A stretch of 64,000 nucleotides of DNA from JACPNO01 sp963825405 (GCA_963825405.1 CAWGTB010000005.1:620001-684000), one strand, 5' to 3'. Positions 27,092 to 37,089 are shown, numbered from the stretch's first letter. Notes: generated by a model from the sequence alone, not told the origin. Numbers and translations are program-made.

Positions 27092-27977
27092 CCGTCGGCT
27101 CCGGAGGCGAGGGCGGTGAAGGCCGGAACAGCCGGCGCACCACACCGCCAATACGAATCACCACGCCGCTGCCCACGTACACCACGGCCATGGCCAACAG
27201 CCCCAATTGCGAATAGTGCCAGAAAAGATAAATCACAATGCCCAGCAAAATGACGGTAAGCGGTGAGCGCGGACGCAGCAGGCTCACGTCTTTGAAGCTG
27301 TAGTAGCGCCACGTACTCACCATCAAAAAAGAAAGCAGGGCTAGCAGCGCAATCCAGGCAACGGATAGCATCCAGTTGGTGATGGGCTCGGAATCGGCCG
27401 CGTATACCACGGCCGCAACCATCGCGGCTCCAGCGGGAATGGGCAAGCCGACAAAATACTTGCGATTGGGCCGGCCGGGATTCTTGGGCACGGGATTTTT
27501 CTGCACGTTGAACCGCGCCAGGCGCGCCGATCCGCATAGCAGGAATAGAAACGCCACAAAATGGCCGGCACGCAGAAGCTGCGCCCGCATCCCGGCGCCT
27601 ATGGCGGGATCCACCGACTGAACGCCCCAGGCGAATGCCAGGACCGCCGGCGCAATGCCGAAGCTGATCACGTCGGCGAGAGAATCCATCTCGCGGCCGA
27701 AATCGCTGGTGGTGTTGGTCATGCGCGCGATGCGGCCGTCGAGGCCGTCCAGCAAGACGGCGACGCCGATAGTTGCCGCCGCAAAAGCGAAATGCTGTTC
27801 CGAGCCAGGCGCGCCCGTCGACGCCAGGATAGAGCCTTGCACCGTACGCATCACGGAAAGGAATCCCAGGAAAATATTGCCGGCAGTGAACAGCGTGGGA
27901 AGCGCGTATGCCGCGCGTGGAGGGCGCCTGCCAGGCGATTGCGGCTCAATCCAGCGTTGCAGTTTCAGTCCCGCCAT
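27084..27977 (-). CDS. pssA: CDP-diacylglycerol-serine O-phosphatidyltransferase
   Basis: Makes phosphatidylserine in the inner membrane. The CDP-alcohol phosphotransferase signature is complete: DGLDGRIARMTNTTSDFG followed by EMDSLADV, giving DG-AR-G-D-D spacing. About 297 residues with seven or eight hydrophobic helices and a Pro-rich tail. The ATG at 27977 overlaps the 3' end of psd, so phosphatidylserine synthesis and decarboxylation are coupled. Confidence 0.93.
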   Translation of the reverse strand: MAGLKLQRWIEPQSPGRRPPRAAYALPTLFTAGNIFLGFLSVMRTVQGSILASTGAPGSEQHFAFAAATIGVAVLLDGLDGRIARMTNTTSDFGREMDSLADVISFGIAPAVLAFAWGVQSVDPAIGAGMRAQLLRAGHFVAFLFLLCGSARLARFNVQKNPVPKNPGRPNRKYFVGLPIPAGAAMVAAVVYAADSEPITNWMLSVAWIALLALLSFLMVSTWRYYSFKDVSLLRPRSPLTVILLGIVIYLFWHYSQLGLLAMAVVYVGSGVVIRIGGVVRRLFRPSPPSPPEPTVA

Positions 27978-28618
27978 GCTCCCGCCTCCTGCCTGGCACT
28001 GGCGCGCTCCACCAATGCCGGCTCGCGCCGCCTCGCCAGAATGCTTGCGCCCGCTTGCACCCGCATGCCCTGCCGGACCGCTAATTCCCATTCCGGCCCC
28101 AGCATCACATCCACGCGCGACCCGAACTTGATCAACCCAATCCGCTCGCCCGCCGCTACGACATCGCCTAGCTGCTTGTTGAACACGATGCGCCTGGCGA
28201 TCAGTCCGGCAATCTGTTTGAAGGTCACACGCGTGTCGTCACCCTGCACGACCACGGTATTTTGCTCGTTCTGGGAGGACGCCAGTTCCTTACTCGCCAC
28301 CAGAAATCGTCCCTTCTGATAGCGCACATCAGCAATGGTACCCGCGATTGGCGTGCGGTTGACGTGGACGTCGAAGATATTCAGGAAAATGCTGATGCGG
28401 GTGTTCGCGCCTTCCTCTTTCACCGCCACTACTCTGCCGTCGGCCGGGGAAACGGCCACGGGGCCGCTCGGGATAGCGCGATCGGGATCACGGAAAAAGT
28501 ACAGGCAGAAAGCCGCCAGCACAAACAGGAGAGCCCCCACCCAGATAGTGGTGAAATACGACACCACTACGCCGGCCAGCACCAGCCCTAACGCGTAATG
28601 GATACCGTCCCGCACCAT
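27965..28618 (-). CDS. psd: Phosphatidylserine decarboxylase proenzyme
   Basis: Converts phosphatidylserine to phosphatidylethanolamine. 217 residues of the short type: an N-terminal hydrophobic segment (LGLVLAGVVVSYF), FFRDPDRAIPSGPVAVSPAD, IFLNIFDVHVNRTPIAG and the self-cleavage motif IKFGSRVDV, in which the serine becomes the pyruvoyl group. It heads the psd-pssA-usg-lptE-holA run and gives, with pssA, a complete phosphatidylethanolamine branch. Confidence 0.93.
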   Translation of the reverse strand: MVRDGIHYALGLVLAGVVVSYFTTIWVGALLFVLAAFCLYFFRDPDRAIPSGPVAVSPADGRVVAVKEEGANTRISIFLNIFDVHVNRTPIAGTIADVRYQKGRFLVASKELASSQNEQNTVVVQGDDTRVTFKQIAGLIARRIVFNKQLGDVVAAGERIGLIKFGSRVDVMLGPEWELAVRQGMRVQAGASILARRREPALVERASARQEAGAWRD

Positions 28619-28665
28619 CCTGTGTCATTTTCGCATGTTCACAGGGAAAAGCTGAGAGAGAATCA

Positions 28666-29553
28666 CTATCGGCCGCCGTTGCGCGGCCCTTCAATGCGTA
28701 CCGTAAATTTATCCAGCTCTTTGTGGATCAACTGGTTCTCTGGAAATTCGACAGCCAGCTCGGCCAACAGGCGCCTGGTCTCATCGGGCTGTTTTTCGCG
28801 TGCCGAAACAATCGCGAGCAGAATCTTGGCGAATGGTTTCAGGTAACGGCCGGAAGTGGCCACCAGACGCAGATTTTCGATGGCTTGGGTCTTGCTGCCC
28901 TTGACGTCGTCGAAATGGACGAACCACTTCACATAAAACGGCAGGCTGGCTACCAGATATTCGGTGAGCCCGGTGGTGAGGTACGCATCGTAAAACTTGG
29001 GATTCAGCTTCAACACGCGCTGGGCATATTCGTTGGCAGTGCGCGCCGAGGAAAGGCTCGAGATCTGCCGTTTCTCTACCAGCGCGGTGTAATCGAGCAG
29101 GACACCGTTGCTGGCCGCCATGGAATACAGCGCATTCTGGTCGTCGGGCTGAGAGGCAATTTGCTTCGAGGCGCGCGATTGGGCGTCTTGTATGGCCTGC
29201 ATCAGCTTTACGCGGACGGCGGGATCGGGCTTCAACCCCTTCTTTTCGGCGATGCGCTTGTCATCGACGAAAAACTCACCCTCCAGAATGCCGAGCCGGT
29301 CGAGCTCCGAGAAGAGGTAACCGCTAGAGCGCAGGGCATAGCCTAGGGGGTCCTCGGGCTTGGCGTTGACATACTCATCCAGCAGGACAAACGCACCCGG
29401 GAAATCAGTGTTGTACAGACGGTTGAACGCCCGGTCCATCAGGGCCGGAGGCACATCCGCCGCGGAGGCCAATTGCAGCCCGGAGCACAGCAGCAAGACC
29501 CATGCGGATTGTCTCAATAACGCCACACCTCTATGATACCCGTTCCACCCCAT
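28666..29553 (-). CDS. Secreted TPR-like protein of unknown function
   Basis: 295 residues. The N-terminal SAWVLLLCSGLQLASA is a signal peptide. The mature protein is all helical with TPR-like spacing: RAFNRLYNTDFPGAFVLLDE, YVNAKPEDPLGYALRSSGYL, AQRVLKLNPKFYDAYLTTGL and PDETRRLLAELAVEFPENQL. It starts immediately after the glnE stop. An internal GTG at 29526 is an alternative start nearer the signal peptide. No specific function can be assigned. Confidence 0.7.
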   Translation of the reverse strand: MGWNGYHRGVALLRQSAWVLLLCSGLQLASAADVPPALMDRAFNRLYNTDFPGAFVLLDEYVNAKPEDPLGYALRSSGYLFSELDRLGILEGEFFVDDKRIAEKKGLKPDPAVRVKLMQAIQDAQSRASKQIASQPDDQNALYSMAASNGVLLDYTALVEKRQISSLSSARTANEYAQRVLKLNPKFYDAYLTTGLTEYLVASLPFYVKWFVHFDDVKGSKTQAIENLRLVATSGRYLKPFAKILLAIVSAREKQPDETRRLLAELAVEFPENQLIHKELDKFTVRIEGPRNGGR

Positions 29554-29555
29554 TA

Positions 29556-32360
29556 CTATGTAAACAGGCGGTCAAAGAATTCCCGGGTCTTGGCCCGAAT
29601 CTCCGCCAGCATAACATCGAGCGGCGCCCCGTGAAGGTGCGCGGGCGCCCAACGATATACCAGGCCGGTCAGAATCTGCAGTTGCTCGGGCGAAGACGGC
29701 AGGCGTCCTTCCGCGTGGCCGGCCGAGAGCCGCAGCCCATGATCGACGGCGCGATAAAAGGTGGCGGCGTCGCGCAGAAACTCGGCGTCTTCCCGCTCCA
29801 GATGGCCCATCTTTTCGATGACGTCGATGCGCTCTGGCGTATTCAGCACTTTGAAAAAGATGCCTGCGCCTTTCAGCCGCAGATACATCAGCGCAAAATC
29901 GATGTCGTAATAGCCACCTCGGCCGGCTTTGAGCGGATTTTTCGCGCCCTGCTCTTTTTCCAGGCGGGCGCGCATTTGCGCCAATTCGGGCCGCGAGCGG
30001 CCGCTCTGGCCATACCTTCGCCAGTCGATGTCCTGAAGCTGATGCAGGAACTCGGTCGAATGCGCCATATTACCGGCCACGGCGCGCGCCTTCATGTATG
30101 CGATGCCCTCCCAGGCCTCGGCGCGGGTGGCGAAATAGTCGCGATAAAGCCGCTCGGTTTGCACCAGCGTCACGGAGCGCCCGTCGGGCCGCAGCCGCGC
30201 ATCCACGGTAAAAAGGACGCCCTGGCCGGTATAAGCGCTGATGGCTTGGATCATGCGCTCGGCGACGCCGGTCCAGAAGTAGTGCTCGCCGGTATCGGCA
30301 TCGGGTAGAACGAACACCAGGTCGGCGTCGGAGGCCAGGTCAAATTCGCGCATGCCTAGGCGCCCCAGCGCGATAACCATCATCTGATCGCGCGGCGTAT
30401 AAGCCGGATTCCGCGGCGGGCTCGCGGCCAGACTCTGCGCGAGGGCGATCTTGTAAGCTGCGGCGATAGCCCAATCCGCAAGCTCGGATGTATAGCCCAG
30501 CGTCGTGAAAATGGGCACGCGCCGATAGACGCTCTGAATCTGAATGCGCAGCATGTGGCGCAGAAACACACGTCGCAGATCATCCGGCTCGGACGGCCAT
30601 TCTTCCTGAAGCCGGAAATCATCGCTGCGCCGGGCCAGGCCCAACTCTTCGATCAGCCCGGGATAGCGAATCAACTGATCGGCAATGTAGGGGCTATGTT
30701 CGAAGACGTCGGCGGCGCAATCCATCAAATCGGGGTCCGACCCCAGGCGGGCCAGCCAGGGTGGATTCGCGCCTAGTTTTTCGAGAAAGAATTCGAAGCG
30801 GTCGCGTCCGCGATTCAGCCTTGCCCGGCCGCGCTCGAGCGCGAAAGCAGGGGAGGCCGAACTTCGAGGCAGTGCATTCGAGGCCGGTTTGGCGGCGTGC
30901 ACCAGGCGCTCGTACAGATCCTCGACGTCCCCCAGGTGGGCGTCCAGCTCACGCTCCAGCGTGTCGGCGGTCGATATCTCCGCCGCCCCGGAACGCGGAA
31001 GACGCTGCGCCAGAACCTCCAGAGCTTCAAGGTCCGTGGGCAGGGAATGCGTTTGCCGATCCTCGTCGAATTGCAGACGATGTTCCAGGTTGCGCAGAAA
31101 CTGGTACGCCGAAGCCAGCCGCGTGTATTCGAATGCCGAGAGCAGATCTTTATCGCGCAGCCGGGACAGCGCGAACATAGTCCCGCCATGGCGCACCCAG
31201 GGTTCGCGGCCGCCATGCAGCCGCTGCAAGCATTGCACCAGAAACTCGATGTCGCGAATGCCGCCGCGGGCCAGCTTAATATCCAGTCCGGCATGCGCCG
31301 AGCGCTTGGCTGCCAGCTTCTCGGCAATGCGCTCGCGGGTTTCCGACACCGATTCCACCGCGCGAAAATCCAGCGTGGTGGAATAAATCAGCGGCTCGAC
31401 GAATTCCAGCAGCTCGCGGCCCGGATCTTTTTCGCCGGCCGAAACGCGCGCCTTGATGAGCATTTGCAGCTCCCAATCGCGGGCCCGCTCGCGGTAGTAA
31501 TCGCGCGCGCCGTCGAGCGAAATACACACCTCGCCGTAGCGGCCATCGGGACGCAAACGCAAATCCACGCGGTAGCATTGGCCTTCGGCGGTGTAAGTGG
31601 AAAGCAGCTCGGTGGCTTGATTGGCGACCTTTTTGAAAAACTCCTTGTTGCTGATCGGGTCGGCGCCGTCGGTCTGCCCGTTGGCCGAATAGATGAACAT
31701 CAGGTCGATGTCGGAGCTATAGTTCAGCTCTTTGCCGCCCAGCTTGCCGAGCGAAATGATGGAGAAACCGCAGGCATTGTCCTCCCAACGAGGCGCGCCG
31801 TGACGCAGCACCAGGGCATCGCGAATGCGTTGATAGGCGAAGTCGAGGGTGGCGTCTGCCAGACTGGAAAGCTCTTCGGTGATTTCGGCCAGCGCTGCGA
31901 TGCCGAGCACGTCGCGCAGGACAATGCGCAGGAGCTGGCGCCGCCGGAAGCGCGCCAGATCCAGTGCCTGCGGAATCGCTCCGTCAGGCCACAGGAAACG
32001 AACCAGGCGCTCGGAGAATTCTTCCTTGGTGAGGACACGGTCGAGATCGTCGGCAGTTGCCAACTCCATCGCCCACTCGGGATACCGCAGCAGCGCTTCA
32101 GAAAGAAACGTGCTGTACGAAAAAATAGCCACCACGTAGCGGAGTGTTGCCGGGACATTGGAGATTTCCTCGAACGCCGTGGGCGATTGCGCTCGCAGCC
32201 GCTCCAGAAAATGCAGGGCCTGATCGGGGTCGGGAGATGCGGCCAGCAGCGCCTGAATCCGGGAAAGGGCGGCCTCGCCGATGCCTTGCCCCAGGCGCTC
32301 CAGATCGGCGCGGGCGCGGAGCGGGTTGCGGAATTCGATCGCTGTGAGCAGGCTGGCCAT
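29556..32360 (-). CDS. glnE: Glutamine synthetase adenylyltransferase/adenylyl-removing enzyme
   Basis: 934 residues with two nucleotidyltransferase domains, the hallmark of GlnE. The N-terminal (deadenylylating) domain has ISLGKLGGKELNYSSDIDLM. The C-terminal (adenylylating) domain has IALGRLGMREFDLASDADLV near residue 660. Helical linker segments lie between and after them. It tunes glutamine synthetase to nitrogen supply. The likely target, glnA with an intact tyrosine loop, is 1 kb upstream on the same strand. The frame is unbroken over 2.8 kb, in contrast with glnA. Confidence 0.95.
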   Translation of the reverse strand: MASLLTAIEFRNPLRARADLERLGQGIGEAALSRIQALLAASPDPDQALHFLERLRAQSPTAFEEISNVPATLRYVVAIFSYSTFLSEALLRYPEWAMELATADDLDRVLTKEEFSERLVRFLWPDGAIPQALDLARFRRRQLLRIVLRDVLGIAALAEITEELSSLADATLDFAYQRIRDALVLRHGAPRWEDNACGFSIISLGKLGGKELNYSSDIDLMFIYSANGQTDGADPISNKEFFKKVANQATELLSTYTAEGQCYRVDLRLRPDGRYGEVCISLDGARDYYRERARDWELQMLIKARVSAGEKDPGRELLEFVEPLIYSTTLDFRAVESVSETRERIAEKLAAKRSAHAGLDIKLARGGIRDIEFLVQCLQRLHGGREPWVRHGGTMFALSRLRDKDLLSAFEYTRLASAYQFLRNLEHRLQFDEDRQTHSLPTDLEALEVLAQRLPRSGAAEISTADTLERELDAHLGDVEDLYERLVHAAKPASNALPRSSASPAFALERGRARLNRGRDRFEFFLEKLGANPPWLARLGSDPDLMDCAADVFEHSPYIADQLIRYPGLIEELGLARRSDDFRLQEEWPSEPDDLRRVFLRHMLRIQIQSVYRRVPIFTTLGYTSELADWAIAAAYKIALAQSLAASPPRNPAYTPRDQMMVIALGRLGMREFDLASDADLVFVLPDADTGEHYFWTGVAERMIQAISAYTGQGVLFTVDARLRPDGRSVTLVQTERLYRDYFATRAEAWEGIAYMKARAVAGNMAHSTEFLHQLQDIDWRRYGQSGRSRPELAQMRARLEKEQGAKNPLKAGRGGYYDIDFALMYLRLKGAGIFFKVLNTPERIDVIEKMGHLEREDAEFLRDAATFYRAVDHGLRLSAGHAEGRLPSSPEQLQILTGLVYRWAPAHLHGAPLDVMLAEIRAKTREFFDRLFT

Positions 32361-32451
32361 GGTCCGGGGGAATCCCCCCGCTGATTATAGCCTTGCGGCT
32401 GAATGCGGGAGGGGGCGCCGAGCAGGTACCATGTGATAAGCAGAGATAATC

Positions 32452-32820
32452 ATGACCAAAACTTTTCTGACCATCCTCGCCGCGGCGGCCTTGGCTCTCG
32501 CGCACGACGATCACGCAAAGGGCAAAGAGATCACCGTCACCGGCTTGGTGGTGGATACCGGCTGCTACATGGCGCACAATAGCACCGGTGCCGAGCACGA
32601 AACCTGCGCGACCGCCTGCGCTAAGAAAGGCGTTCCCTTGGCCATTCTGGACCAAGCCAGCGGCAAGCTCTATATGGCTGTCGCCGCCGACCACAAGAAT
32701 CAGAACGACAAGCTGATGCCTTTCGTGGAAAAGAAGGTCAAGGCCACCGGCATTCTGCTGGAAAACGGCGGAATCAAGGGCCTGGCGATCAAGACGATCG
32801 TCGCCGACACCACGCCGTAG
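32452..32820 (+). CDS. Small secreted protein
   Basis: 122 residues with a signal peptide (FLTILAAAALALAHD) and a His/Asp-rich mature N-terminus (HDDHAKG). The body has VTGLVVDTGCYMAHN, ETCATACAKKGVPLAILDQ and VKATGILLENGGIKGL, with three cysteines that could form a disulfide or bind metal. Similar short exported proteins are frequent in Acidobacteria. Not assigned a function; a small beta-barrel is my guess from strand pattern. Confidence 0.65.
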   Translation: MTKTFLTILAAAALALAHDDHAKGKEITVTGLVVDTGCYMAHNSTGAEHETCATACAKKGVPLAILDQASGKLYMAVAADHKNQNDKLMPFVEKKVKATGILLENGGIKGLAIKTIVADTTP

Positions 32821-32824
32821 CCCG

Positions 32825-33319
32825 CTACGCCAGTTCGGATTCGAGCGAAATCGGATCGCCCACCCGCACCGGGCCCGGCTGGATGACGGCCGCGTAGAAC
32901 CCGCTCATGCCCCAGCGCGGCGACGCGATGTTGCCCGCTTTCACCGCCTGGTCGTAAATCTCGCGCTGAATGCTCGGGCCGTAGACGTCGAGTGTCGAGC
33001 AGGGCGCGCGCACCTTGGTCAGCTCGATCAACGCGCCGCCTATTCGAAAACGCTGGCCGAGACGCAGTGCACGCCGGTCCAGACCGCGCGTCGTGAAGTT
33101 TTCCCCCAAAGCTCCGAAGTAAAGCGGATAGCCGCGCGCGATCAATTCTTCGATAGCTTCCGCAGCGATGAGCAGCACGGCCTGCGTGGGGCCGCCGTGA
33201 ATTTCAGGATGCGCGCAGACATCGCCTTCCAGACCGAGGGGCGTGGCGACAGATTCCGCAACGGGGCGCTTGGGAACTCCGCCGCGCGAGATATTGATTT
33301 GGACAACGGAACCGGTCAC
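32825..33319 (-). CDS. MOSC-domain protein
   Basis: 164 residues, a stand-alone MOSC domain. Marks are ISRGGVPKRPV at the front, GDVCAHPEIHGGPTQAVLLI, YPLYFGALGENFTTRGLDRR, LTKVRAPCSTLDVYG (conserved cysteine) and RWGMSGFYAAVIQPGPVRVG. MOSC domains handle sulfur on a pterin or molybdenum cofactor or a reactive carrier; stand-alone ones resemble YiiM. It starts at GTG 33319, overlapping the TGA of glnA (GTGA). Confidence 0.88.
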   Translation of the reverse strand: MTGSVVQINISRGGVPKRPVAESVATPLGLEGDVCAHPEIHGGPTQAVLLIAAEAIEELIARGYPLYFGALGENFTTRGLDRRALRLGQRFRIGGALIELTKVRAPCSTLDVYGPSIQREIYDQAVKAGNIASPRWGMSGFYAAVIQPGPVRVGDPISLESELA

Positions 33320-34731
33320 ACGTCGTAATACAGCGCGAATTCGTACGGATGCGGCCGCAGACGGACGGCATCGCCTCGTTCTTGCGCTTGTATTCGATGA
33401 AGGTCTCGATCAGCTCTTCGGTGAAGACGTCGCCCTTCAGCAGGAAGTCGTGATCTTCTTCGAGGCAGTTCAGAGCTTCTTCGAGCGATGCCGGCATCGA
33501 GGGCACGCTCTTCATCTCTTCCGGCGAGAGGTCGTAGATATCTTTATCCAGCGGTTCGCCCGGGTCAGATCTTGTTGAGCACGCCGTCGAGACCCGCCAT
33601 CAGCATGGCTGAGAAAGCCGAGATACGGATTGGCGGCCGGATCCGGCGGACGGAATTCGACGCGCTTGGCTTTCGGGCTGGCGGAGTACATCGGAATGCG
33701 GCACGCGGCCGAGCGATTGCGGCGCGAATAAGCCAGATTCACCGGCGCTTCGTAGCCCGGCACCAGCCGCTTGTAGCTGTTGGTGGTCGGCGCGATGATC
33801 GCCGAAAGCGCGCGCGCGTGCTTCAGCAGGCCGCCGATGTAGTACAGCGCCATCTGGCTGAAGCCCGCATATCCGTCGCCGGCGAACAAGCGGCTTGCCG
33901 CCCTTCCAGATGCGACTGGTGCACGTGCATGCCGCTGCCGTTATCGCGCGAAGATCGGCTTCGGCATGAAGGTGACGGTCTTGCCGTACTGATTGGCCAC
34001 GTTGCGGACGATGTACTTGTACAGCATCATGTTGTCGGCGGATTTCACCAGCGTGTTGAAGCGCTGATCGATTTCGCACTGCCCGCCGGTGGCGACTTCG
34101 TGGTGATGGCACTCGATCACCAGCCCGCAGCGCTCCATGGTGTTCACCATTTCGCGCGCGCAGATCCTGATAATGATCGGTGGGCGGCACCGGGAAGTAG
34201 CCTTCCTTGTAGCGCGGCCGGTAGCCCAGGTTGTCCTTCTCGCGGCCGGAGTTCCAGCGGCCCTCTTCGGCGTCGATGAAGTAGAAACCGGAGTGCTGCG
34301 TTCTGGTCGAAGCGCACGTTATCGAAAATGAAGAACTCGGCTTCGGCGCCGAAGAACGCGGTGTCGCCGACGCCGCTGTTCTTCAGGTAGAGTTCGGCTT
34401 TCTTGGCGATCCAGCGCGGGTCGCGCTCGTAGTTCTGGCGGGTGAGCGGGTCGCGCACATCGCCGATCATCACCAGCGTCGGAGTCTCCATGAACGGATC
34501 CATGAAGGCGGTGGCCGGATCGGGAATCAGCAGCATGTCGCTCTCGTTGATGGCCGCCCAGCCGCGGATGCTCGAGCCGTCGATGCCGAAGCCGTCCTCA
34601 AACGAACTCTCGGAGACCTCGCTCATCGGGTAGGAGATGTGGTGCTGCAGGCCCGGGATATCGGAAAAGCGCAGATCCAGTTGCCGCGCCTCATTTTTCG
34701 CGCCATACTCCAACACTTCTTTCGGACTCAT
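33316..34731 (-). CDS. glnA: Glutamine synthetase, type I (frameshifted)
   Basis: Assimilates ammonium by making glutamine. Present marks: FEDGFGIDGSSIRGWAAINE near residue 45, FFGAEAEFFIFD (metal ligands), VIECHHHEVATGGQCEIDQR and KRLVPGYEAPVNLAYSRRNR. The adenylylation-loop tyrosine is in KDIYDLSPEE near 33530, so GlnE control is possible. The end is RLRPHPYEFALYYDV. About seven frame changes, near 34295, 34155, 33945, 33893, 33605, 33555 and 33360, break the gene; corrected length is about 470 residues. ATG 34731 follows a good AGGGAG site. Confidence 0.94.
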
Positions 34732-34858
34732 CTAGCCTCCCTTTATGACGTAATTTTTACCGGGGTGAACTATTGAACTTAGCGAATCGCCGGGCGCAGG
34801 TCAACGTCGGAAAACCTGATACAGTCCATCCAAAAAATCTATGAGAGCAACTCTCGTC

Positions 34859-36023
34859 CTACCAATCGGCTACGGAGCCATCCCGGTGGAAGTGCGGCAT
34901 AAGGATTTCAGGCTGATAGGGGTGCTTGGCGGCCTCTTTTTCGTTGATATCGATGCCCAGGCCGGGGGCGGTAGGCGCGTGTGCCATCGCGCCTTCGGTC
35001 GAAATGGGCGGGGTTACGACGTCGTTGCGCCAGGGCACATCGGCGCGCACCACTTCCTGGATCAGGTAATTGGGTATAGCGAAACCCACCTGCAGGGACG
35101 CAGCCGTGCTGATGGGCCCCTGCGGATTGTGGCAGGCCACCGACAACATATAGGTTTCCGCCATGGCGGCGATGCGCCGCGCCTCGCTGATACCGCCGCA
35201 ATGGGAAACGTCGGGCTGGACGATGGCGCAGGCGCGCTTCTCGCATAACTCGCGAAACTGCCAGCGTCCCACCAGGCGCTCGCCGGTGGCGATGGGAAAG
35301 GGCAGGGCGCGTGCCACTTCCACCAGACCATCCACGTGTTCCGGCCAGCAGGGTTCCTCGTACCAGTAAATGTTGTAATCGATAAGCATGCGGCCGAATT
35401 GAATGGCGGCGGCAGGCGTGGTGCGCGCGTGCAAATCGAGCATGATGTCCATGCCGTTGCCGCCCGCCTCGCGCATGGCTGCCACGCATTGCGCGGAACG
35501 TTTCAGGGTGGTCGCGCTTTCGATGAGTTCGGCAACCGGAATGGGCATGGCCTTGACGGCGGTGAAGCCTTTGTCGATTGAGGCCTGCATGCGGTCGGCA
35601 AACTCGGCGGGCTCGACGGTTTTGTACATGCCTTCCAGGCTGCCGCCGCCCAGATGATCGTAGAAGCGCAGCGTGTCGCGCACAGGTCCGCCCAGCAGCT
35701 CGCAGACGGAGCGGCCCAGCTCCTTGCCCTTGATATCCCACAATGCCTGATCGATGCCGCTGATGGCGCTCAAATCCGTAATGCCACCGCGCCAAAAATA
35801 CTGCCGCTGCATCACCTGCCAGAGATGTTCGACGCGGCGGGGATCCTGGCCGATCAGCAGTACGGAAAGGTCCTCCACCGCGCCGGTTACGGCCTTGGCT
35901 TTCCATTCGAGGGTGGCCTCGCCCCAGCCATAGAGGCCCGGGCTGATCGGTTTCCACCTTGACGAATATCCAATTGCGCATGCGCGCGTTCACCACGCGG
36001 GTGGAAATTGCGGTGATCTTCAT
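34859..36023 (-). CDS. Enolase-superfamily sugar-acid dehydratase, galactonate dehydratase-like (frameshifted)
   Basis: About 388 residues of the mandelate-racemase/muconate-lactonizing group. The N-terminal capping domain (MKITAISTRVVNARMRNWIF) is joined by a frame change near 35945 to the rest: SGIDQALWDIKGKELG, AVKAMPIP, the metal-ligand segment DIMLDLHARTTPA, YWYEEPCWPEHV and the catalytic His region VACHNPQGPISTAAS. It probably dehydrates a sugar acid such as D-galactonate or a relative. Substrate is not certain. A solitary gene, divergent from the membrane/regulator pair. Confidence 0.82.
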
Positions 36024-36051
36024 AGAGTCAAAAGCTTACCATTGGTACAGA

Positions 36052-36103
36052 TGTACTTTGCCATGCAAAGTACATTGCATTGGACCTGCCGGGGGTGTAT
36101 ACT
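36052..36103 (+). promoter_or_regulatory. Operator TACTTT-N7-AAAGTA and promoter
   Basis: A perfect ten-base inverted repeat, TGTACTTTGC-CAT-GCAAAGTACA, spans 36052-36074. It touches a strong promoter: TTGCAT (36075-36080), 17 bases, TATACT (36098-36103). The ATG of the membrane protein follows at 36111. The same TACTTT-N7-AAAGTA core recurs at 37110-37128. The obvious candidate binder is the winged-helix regulator encoded two genes later (inference). Confidence 0.7.
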
Positions 36104-36110
36104 GGAGGGC

Positions 36111-36725
36111 ATGGGTTCGGTACGCCCCATTCGCGACACGTCGCCCGATGCGGTCCCCCTGCATGCGCACGCCATGGACAATCTGCGATTCATTCGCGAG
36201 ACCATGGAGCGCGCCGGCTCATTTACGGCAGTGCCGGGACTTGGCGGCATGGCCATGGGCGTCACCGCGGCAATAGCGGCAGTGCTGGCGTCGCGGCAGA
36301 CAAATTTCGATACGTGGCTGGCCATCTGGCTGAGTGAAGCTTTCATCGCGCTGGTAATTGGCGTGGTGGCGGCGGGACGCAAAGCGCGCGCGGCATCCAC
36401 CGCGGTGCTTTCGGGCCCGGGCCGCAAGTTCGCCATGGGCTTGGCGCCATCCATCCTAGTTGGCGGCGTGCTGACGTTCGCTTTGTATCACGCGGGGATG
36501 CAAGCGCTCATTCCTGGCGTCTGGCTCATGCTCTACGGCACGGGCGTGCTGGCGGGCGGCGCTTTTTCGGTGCCTATTGTTCCCGTGATGGGGTTCTGCT
36601 TTGTGCTTTTGGGAACCGGCGCGGCGTTCAGTCCGGCGGCGTGGGGCAACTGGTTTCTGGCGGCCGGATTCGGCGGATTGCATCTGATCTTCGGCGCGAT
36701 CATTGCCGTCCGGTACGGAGGATAA
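36111..36725 (+). CDS. Integral membrane protein paired with a wHTH regulator
   Basis: About 204 residues. The N-terminal 40 residues are soluble (HAMDNLRFIRETMERAGSFT). Then come five or six hydrophobic helices (GGMAMGVTAAIAAVLA, AIWLSEAFIALVIGVVAAG, APSILVGGVLTFALYHAG, VWLMLYGTGVLAGGAF, VPVMGFCFVLLGTG, AAGFGGLHLIFGAIIA). ATG 36111 has GGAGG upstream but lies only 7 bases from the -10 element. The gene ends 5 bases before the regulator. Membrane protein plus wHTH pairs of this kind recur in Acidobacteria (from general knowledge); function unknown. Confidence 0.72.
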   Translation: MGSVRPIRDTSPDAVPLHAHAMDNLRFIRETMERAGSFTAVPGLGGMAMGVTAAIAAVLASRQTNFDTWLAIWLSEAFIALVIGVVAAGRKARAASTAVLSGPGRKFAMGLAPSILVGGVLTFALYHAGMQALIPGVWLMLYGTGVLAGGAFSVPIVPVMGFCFVLLGTGAAFSPAAWGNWFLAAGFGGLHLIFGAIIAVRYGG

Positions 36726-36730
36726 CCGCG

Positions 36731-37089
36731 ATGGCACGCCACAGCGCATTGCGAAAAGACTCGCGCGGCACGCATCTGACCGCAGCCGAAACCGCTCCAG
36801 TCAAGCTCGACCGGCTCATCCACGAACGCTTGCGCCTCGGCATTTTGAGCGCGCTGGCGCCAATGAATCGCTCACCTTCAACGAATTGAAGAAGCTGCTG
36901 AAGACCACCGACGGCAACCTCAGCGTGCACGCGCGCAAGCTGGAGGACGCGCATTACGTGGTCTGCACAAAGTCCTTCGAAGGCCGGCTGCCGCGGACCG
37001 AATACCGCCTTACCGCCGGCGGACGCCGCGCCCTGGAACGCTATTTGGACCACATGGAGGCGCTGATCCAAGCCATGCGCGAGAAGTAA
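36731..37089 (+). CDS. Winged-helix transcriptional regulator (frameshifted)
   Basis: About 120 residues after one frame change near 36855. The N-terminal HLTAAETAPVKLDRLIHERL and LRLGILSALA lead into LTFNELKKLLKTTDGNLSVH (helix-turn-helix), then ARKLEDAHYVVCTKSFEGR and TEYRLTAGGRRALERYLDHM (wing and C-terminal helix). This is the small MarR/PadR-like HTH_34 type, with no effector domain. Expected to bind the matching inverted repeats before the membrane gene and before uppS. Confidence 0.82.

Noticed and set aside
30897..32384. A 495-residue open frame on the plus strand
   Set aside because: It lies wholly antisense to glnE, whose domains and motifs are unmistakable on the minus strand. High GC makes long antisense frames common.
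33204..34731. glnA region as a true pseudogene
   Set aside because: All conserved motifs, including the adenylylation tyrosine, persist across the shifts, and glnE is intact; an essential gene with seven fresh indels and no missense decay is better explained by consensus error.
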